Of a DNA stretch of 64,000 bases, positions 59,997 to 64,000 are shown piece after piece (positions within the stretch are counted from its first letter, which is position 1; every line of letters starts with the position of its first letter). The translations under genes were made by a program, and so were the position numbers. Below the pieces are notes generated by a model, which searched no databases, was not told where the DNA came from, and saw only the letters and a program-made list of their open reading frames with translations. Source of the DNA: an uncultured Halieaceae bacterium (lineage in GTDB: Bacteria; Pseudomonadota; Gammaproteobacteria; Pseudomonadales; Halieaceae); the NCBI GenBank assembly GCA_913057135.1, contig CAJXNM010000001.1:81873-145872 (forward strand), in the 5' to 3' direction.

Positions 59997-60836
59997 TCAG
60001 TCGAACTCCGTGGCCATGGCTTGTGCGCGGTCGAAACAGGCCTGCATGGCGGCATCGACGGTGGCGCCGAGCTGCTCTCGCTCAAAGGCTTGCAGCGCGC
60101 GCTCGGTGGTACCTCCGGGACTGGTAACGTTGCGACGCAGGGTATCGATACTCACTGGCTGCTCGGCTGCCAAATGGGCCGCCCCCAGAGCCGTTTGCAG
60201 TGTCAGTTCAGTGGCGACTTCCCGGCTCAGCCCCAGGCGTTCGCCGCTATCAATCATGGCTTCCATGAAGGCAAAGAAGTAGGCGGGACCGCTGCCTGAG
60301 ACCGCGGTAACCGCATCGAGCTTGTCTTCTTGCTCTAGCCAGAGGGTGGTACCCACTGATGCCATGGTCGCTTCAGCGTACTGGCGCTGTTGCTGTGACA
60401 CGTAAGGATTGGCAAATAAGCCCGAGGCGCCGCGGTAGACCAGCGAGGGCGTGTTGGGCATGCAGCGTACAATAGGACACTGCCGCGACCCTAACAGTCG
60501 ATCGAGGCTCGCCGCCGATATGCCGGCGGCGATGGACATGACCAGGCACTGTGGGGGTAAGCAGTCTTTTACACCTTCGAGAGCAGCGGCCATCACTTGG
60601 GGTTTTACCGCCAGTACCACCATATCCGCATCGGTCACCGCAGCACAGGGGTCTTCAAACACCTGTTGCACATTGAGTGCTTTAAGGGCTTCCCGGGCCC
60701 GCGGCGATGGATCGGCGGCACGGATACGACTCGGCGAATAGCCGCTGCCAATTAATCCGCCAATAATGGCGTTGGCCATATTGCCAGCGCCAATAAATGC
60801 AATGGTTTCCGGCCGTCCCTGAGTGGGCACAGGCAT
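59997..60836 (-). CDS. proC: Pyrroline-5-carboxylate reductase
   Basis: ProC reduces pyrroline-5-carboxylate to proline with NAD(P)H. The 279-residue protein has the Rossmann motif AFIGAGNMANAIIGGL, VRCMPNTPSLVYRGASG, and the C-terminal VTSPGGTTERAL. yggS is upstream on the same strand with a 123-base gap. Confidence 0.97.
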   Translation of the reverse strand: MPVPTQGRPETIAFIGAGNMANAIIGGLIGSGYSPSRIRAADPSPRAREALKALNVQQVFEDPCAAVTDADMVVLAVKPQVMAAALEGVKDCLPPQCLVMSIAAGISAASLDRLLGSRQCPIVRCMPNTPSLVYRGASGLFANPYVSQQQRQYAEATMASVGTTLWLEQEDKLDAVTAVSGSGPAYFFAFMEAMIDSGERLGLSREVATELTLQTALGAAHLAAEQPVSIDTLRRNVTSPGGTTERALQAFEREQLGATVDAAMQACFDRAQAMATEFD

Positions 60837-60959
60837 CTCCTTGTCATGCTGTTTTGGGTGCGTAACTTTAGCACGAACCGCCTCGCAAACCTCGCTCAGG
60901 CCTTAAAACCGCTAAGGGCTGCGGGGCGCATACTACCGCGTCTCCCTTTTTACGGGCAC

Positions 60960-61658
60960 TTAACGGGCACCAAACAAATCGGTACCCACACGGACAAGGG
61001 TCGAGCCTGCCGTTACCGCCGCCTCGAGATCAGCTGACATACCCATTGATAGGGTATCGAGGGGGGGGGCTGAGCCAGACCAGTCCCTCCTCAATGTTTC
61101 GAGCAGTGCCCGTAACTCATCGAAAGGACCGGTCTCCTGGCGACTTGAGCTGGCTTTATCGGGTATGGCCATGAGACCTCGCAAGACCAGATTAGGCAGT
61201 GCTGCCACTTCCTGGGCCAGTTCTGTCACCTGGCTGGGGTGTACGCCCGATTTATTAGTTTCACCGGAGACATTCACTTGCAAACACACCTGCAATGGCG
61301 GTTGCGCGGGTGTGCGCTGTTCATTTAGCCGGCGAGCGATTTTCAGCCGATCGATGCTGTGCACCCAATCCATATGGGCGGCTAAACCGCGGGTTTTGTT
61401 CGATTGGATGGGCCCAATAAAGTGCCACTCAAGCTGTAAATCTGCCAGCTGCTGGGCTTTGTCGATGGCCTCTTGTGCATAGTTCTCACCAAACGCCCGC
61501 TGTCCCGCTGCGGCTAGCTGCCGTATCAGAGAGACCGGCTTGGTTTTGCTTACAGCGAGCAGAGCCACACAGCCGTCCACGCGGCCAGCGTCTCGCTCTG
61601 CCTTACGCAGCCGTTGCTGCACGCTATTAAGGTTTGCAACTACATTTATCTCGGTCAT
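60960..61658 (-). CDS. yggS: PLP-binding homeostasis protein YggS
   Basis: YggS binds pyridoxal phosphate without known catalysis and keeps PLP and amino-acid balance. The 232-residue protein has the PLP lysine in LLAVSKTKP, the FGENYAQEA motif, WHFIGPIQSNKTR and the C-terminal LSMGMSADLEAAV. It is divergent from pilT, as in Pseudomonas. Confidence 0.95.
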   Translation of the reverse strand: MTEINVVANLNSVQQRLRKAERDAGRVDGCVALLAVSKTKPVSLIRQLAAAGQRAFGENYAQEAIDKAQQLADLQLEWHFIGPIQSNKTRGLAAHMDWVHSIDRLKIARRLNEQRTPAQPPLQVCLQVNVSGETNKSGVHPSQVTELAQEVAALPNLVLRGLMAIPDKASSSRQETGPFDELRALLETLRRDWSGSAPPLDTLSMGMSADLEAAVTAGSTLVRVGTDLFGAR

Positions 61659-61724
61659 GCTGCCATGATACCGGAAGCAAGCGCGCCGTAAGTCGACGCT
61701 GAACCACAGCTGGGGAAAGAATCC

Positions 61725-62762
61725 ATGGACATAACAGAGTTACTCGCTTTCAGTGCCAAACAGGGTGCGTCGGACCTGCATCTATCGGCAGGGTTACCCC
61801 CAATGATTCGGGTCGATGGCGATGTTCGGCGCATCAATGTGCCACCTCTTGATCACTCAGAGGTGCACAACCTGATTTACGACATCATGAACGACAAACA
61901 GCGCAAGGATTTCGAGGAATTTCTGGAGACGGATTTTTCCTTTGAGGTACCCGGCGTCGCGCGTTTTCGTGTCAATGCGTTTAATCAAAATCGGGGCGCT
62001 GGCGCTGTCTTTCGAACCATCCCCTCGAAAGTGCTGTCGATGGATGATTTGGGTATGGGCCAGGTATTTCGGGATGTCTCCCTATTGCCCCGCGGCCTGG
62101 TATTGGTCACCGGCCCAACGGGTTCCGGTAAATCGACCACCCTCGCCGCCATGATTGATTACATCAATGACAATCGCTATGACCATATCCTGACCATTGA
62201 GGACCCCATCGAATTTGTGCATGAATCAAAACGCTGTCTGGTCAATCAGCGGGAAGTGCACAGAGATACCTTGGGGTTTTCAGAGGCACTGCGCTCGGCC
62301 CTGCGTGAAGATCCCGATATTATTTTGGTGGGTGAGATGCGCGACTTGGAAACGATCCGCTTGGCGCTAACAGCGGCAGAGACGGGCCATCTTGTCTTTG
62401 GCACCTTGCATACCACCTCGGCAGCCAAAACCATTGACCGTATTATTGATGTGTTTCCCGCCGCCGAAAAAGCGATGGTGCGTTCCATGTTGTCCGAATC
62501 ATTACAGGCGGTTATTTCCCAGACCCTGATGAAACGTCGATCCGGGGGCAGGGTCGCTGCCCACGAGATCATGCGTGGTACCTCGGCTATTCGTAATCTG
62601 ATTCGCGAGGACAAAGTGGCCCAGATGTACTCGGCCATACAGACAGGGCAGTCGATGGGTATGCAAACCATGGATCAATCGTTGCAGGCGTTGGTAGAGC
62701 GCAAGCTCATTACGGTTGAAGTGGCCCGTGAAAAGGCTCGGCAACCGGAAGCAATCGGCTGA
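61725..62762 (+). CDS. pilT: Type IV pilus retraction ATPase PilT
   Basis: PilT powers pilus retraction and twitching motility. The 345-residue hexameric ATPase has the N-terminal PAS-like region (ASDLHLSAGLPPMIRVDGDV), Walker A GPTGSGKSTT near residue 130, the Asp box, Walker B ILVGEMRDLET, the His box HLVFGTLHT and the C-terminal AIRNLIRE motif typical of PilT. pilU follows after 37 bases. Confidence 0.97.
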   Translation: MDITELLAFSAKQGASDLHLSAGLPPMIRVDGDVRRINVPPLDHSEVHNLIYDIMNDKQRKDFEEFLETDFSFEVPGVARFRVNAFNQNRGAGAVFRTIPSKVLSMDDLGMGQVFRDVSLLPRGLVLVTGPTGSGKSTTLAAMIDYINDNRYDHILTIEDPIEFVHESKRCLVNQREVHRDTLGFSEALRSALREDPDIILVGEMRDLETIRLALTAAETGHLVFGTLHTTSAAKTIDRIIDVFPAAEKAMVRSMLSESLQAVISQTLMKRRSGGRVAAHEIMRGTSAIRNLIREDKVAQMYSAIQTGQSMGMQTMDQSLQALVERKLITVEVAREKARQPEAIG

Positions 62763-62799
62763 CCTGGGCACGTGTATTAAAAGACGGAGATAAGCCGCT

Positions 62800-63915
62800 A
62801 TGGAAAAACTGTTCAAGGTGATGGTCGAGCGCGGTGCATCCGATGGCTTTGTCACGGTCGATGCGCCGATGACCATCAAGGTCGATGGCGAGTTACTGGC
62901 GGTGTCAGATCAGCGCCTTAGTGAGCTCGAAGTGAGCCATTTACTGCGCAGCTCAATGACCCCCGATCAGCAGGCCGAGTTTCAGCGCACCAGTGAGTGT
63001 AACTACGCCATTAACCACCCAGATTACGGTCGTTTTCGCGCCAGCGCCTACATTCAACGGGGCTTACCGAGCGTGGTGTTGCGTCAGATCTCGGCGGATA
63101 TCCCAAGCTTCGAGCAATTGGGTTTGCCGAAGGTGGTGCAGCAACTCGCCATGCTCAAGCGTGGATTAGTCATTTTTGTCGGGGGCACCGGTACCGGCAA
63201 ATCCACCTCATTGGCGGCCATGCTCGATCATCGAAACCGCAATTCCCGTGGCCATATTGTCACCATTGAAGACCCCATTGAGTTTGTTCATCAGCATAAA
63301 GGCTGCCTTATTAGCCAGCGTGAGGTGGGCCTCGACACCGAGTCTTACGAGGTTGCCCTGGCGAATACCTTACGGCAGGCCCCCGATGTGATCATGATCG
63401 GTGAGGTGCGCACCGCGCGCACCATGGAAGCTGCCTTGGCCTTTGCCGAGACAGGGCATTTGTGCCTGACGACACTGCACGCTAACAACGCCAACCAAGC
63501 CCTCGATCGGATTCAAAGTTTTTTCCCGCCCGACAAGCAAAATCAGGCTTGGATGGATCTATCGCTCAATTTGCGAGCTATGGTCGCACAACAATTGTTA
63601 CCCAAAGCCACGGGCAAAGGCCGGGTGCCGGTGATGGAAGTGCTGCTGGGTACCGCATTAATGCGCGACCATATTCGCAAGGGCGAGGTGCACCTAACGA
63701 AAGAGCTGATGTCCCGCTCGAATGAGCAGGGTATGCAAACCTTTGACCAAGCTCTGGTTGATACCTTCAAGCGAGGTCTGATTACGCGGGAAGAGGCGGT
63801 GCGTCACGCCGACTCAGCCAATGACGTTAGGTTGCAAATCAAGCTCCACGAAAAAGGTTTGAGCACCTTGCGTGCGGGCCCTAGCGTTGATTTCCAGGTG
63901 GACGATAGCCCCTAG
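62800..63915 (+). CDS. pilU: Type IV pilus retraction ATPase PilU
   Basis: PilU is the PilT paralogue that supports retraction force. The 371-residue protein has Walker A GGTGTGKSTS near residue 127, Walker B IMIGEVRTART, the LCLTTLHANN box and the C-terminal MRDHIRKGE. It is longer than PilT at the C-terminus, as usual for PilU. The stop is directly beside the ruvX stop. Confidence 0.96.
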   Translation: MEKLFKVMVERGASDGFVTVDAPMTIKVDGELLAVSDQRLSELEVSHLLRSSMTPDQQAEFQRTSECNYAINHPDYGRFRASAYIQRGLPSVVLRQISADIPSFEQLGLPKVVQQLAMLKRGLVIFVGGTGTGKSTSLAAMLDHRNRNSRGHIVTIEDPIEFVHQHKGCLISQREVGLDTESYEVALANTLRQAPDVIMIGEVRTARTMEAALAFAETGHLCLTTLHANNANQALDRIQSFFPPDKQNQAWMDLSLNLRAMVAQQLLPKATGKGRVPVMEVLLGTALMRDHIRKGEVHLTKELMSRSNEQGMQTFDQALVDTFKRGLITREEAVRHADSANDVRLQIKLHEKGLSTLRAGPSVDFQVDDSP

Positions 63916-64000
63916 TTAACCCCTTTGCTCCGCGAGCCAGCTACACAGAATGATATTGGCCGCCTCGGCGTCAATCGGTGCGCTGCCCCAATGGCCGTGG
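63916..64000 (-). CDS. ruvX: Putative Holliday junction resolvase/pre-16S rRNA nuclease RuvX (partial)
   Basis: Only the last 27 codons are in the window, reading IDAEAANIILCSWLAEQRG before the stop. This matches the C-terminal VDSxSAxIIL...WL pattern of RuvX/YqgF. The place next to pilU agrees with Pseudomonas-like order. The rest lies beyond the right edge. Confidence 0.7.
   Translation of the reverse strand, partial: HGHWGSAPIDAEAANIILCSWLAEQRG

Overview
The window is a gene-dense stretch of a gammaproteobacterial chromosome next to the replication origin. The evidence is the order rpmH-rnpA-yidD-yidC-mnmE-mnmG-rsmG-parA-parB-atpIBEFHAGDC-glmU-glmS, a perfect DnaA box at the left edge, and blocks that match Pseudomonas-type gene order (yicC / rph-crc-pyrE, argB-algC-coaBC / radC-rpmB-rpmG, ftsYEX-rpoH, metXW, proC-yggS / pilTU). 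A relative of Pseudomonas or of the marine Cellvibrio/Halieaceae-like groups fits best, but no marker fixes the genus. No rRNA, tRNA, insertion sequence, prophage or CRISPR array was seen; almost everything is core housekeeping sequence.

Layout. 1-484: origin-side non-coding DNA with the rpmH promoter; dnaA should lie just left of the window. 485-4474: ribosomal protein L34, RNase P protein, membrane insertion (YidD, YidC) and tRNA modification (MnmE). 4475-4994: a 520-base non-coding gap with DnaA-box-like sites. 4995-9289: mnmG, rsmG and the chromosome partition pair parAB. 9382-16363: the complete F-type ATP synthase operon, closed by a hairpin terminator. 16503-19690: glmU and glmS, both making UDP-GlcNAc. 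19732-21945 (minus): a membrane protein with two SPOR domains and a small periplasmic protein. 22088-28747: UvrD helicase, a TRAP transporter (binding protein on plus, DctQM on minus), a YciA-type thioesterase and YaaA. 28748-32937 (minus): a FemAB-like protein, UbiA, RecG. 33003-38418: an SDR protein, then RidA, SpoT, RpoZ, Gmk and YicC on the minus strand. 38535-47667: rph, a Crc homologue, pyrE, a DUF4124 protein, SlmA, ArgB, a membrane-bound AlgC-like protein, CoaBC and RadC. 47761-50250: L28, L33, MutM, CoaD, RsmD. 50337-55448: FtsY, FtsE, FtsX, RpoH, a DUF423 protein, TrmB. 55469-61658 (minus): HemW, RdgB, a DUF4426 protein, MetW, MetX, YggT, ProC, YggS. 61725-63915: PilT and PilU. The right edge holds the 3' end of ruvX.

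Most striking observations. (1) The rpoH upstream region carries a perfect CIRCE operator (9-9-9 inverted repeat), normally the HrcA repressor site, lying across the spacer and -10 of a sigma-E-like promoter. This suggests HrcA repression and envelope stress both act on the heat-shock sigma factor. (2) The AlgC-like protein between argB and coaBC has lost the phosphoserine motif and has changes in all the other active-site loops, so it looks like a membrane-anchored pseudoenzyme. (3) rnpA has no ordinary start codon where one is needed, and its frame is open through all of rpmH. (4) Arrays of 17- and 19-base tandem repeats sit at gene 3' ends. (5) The mnmE-mnmG gap has origin-like features and shares a 14-mer with the region upstream of rpmH.
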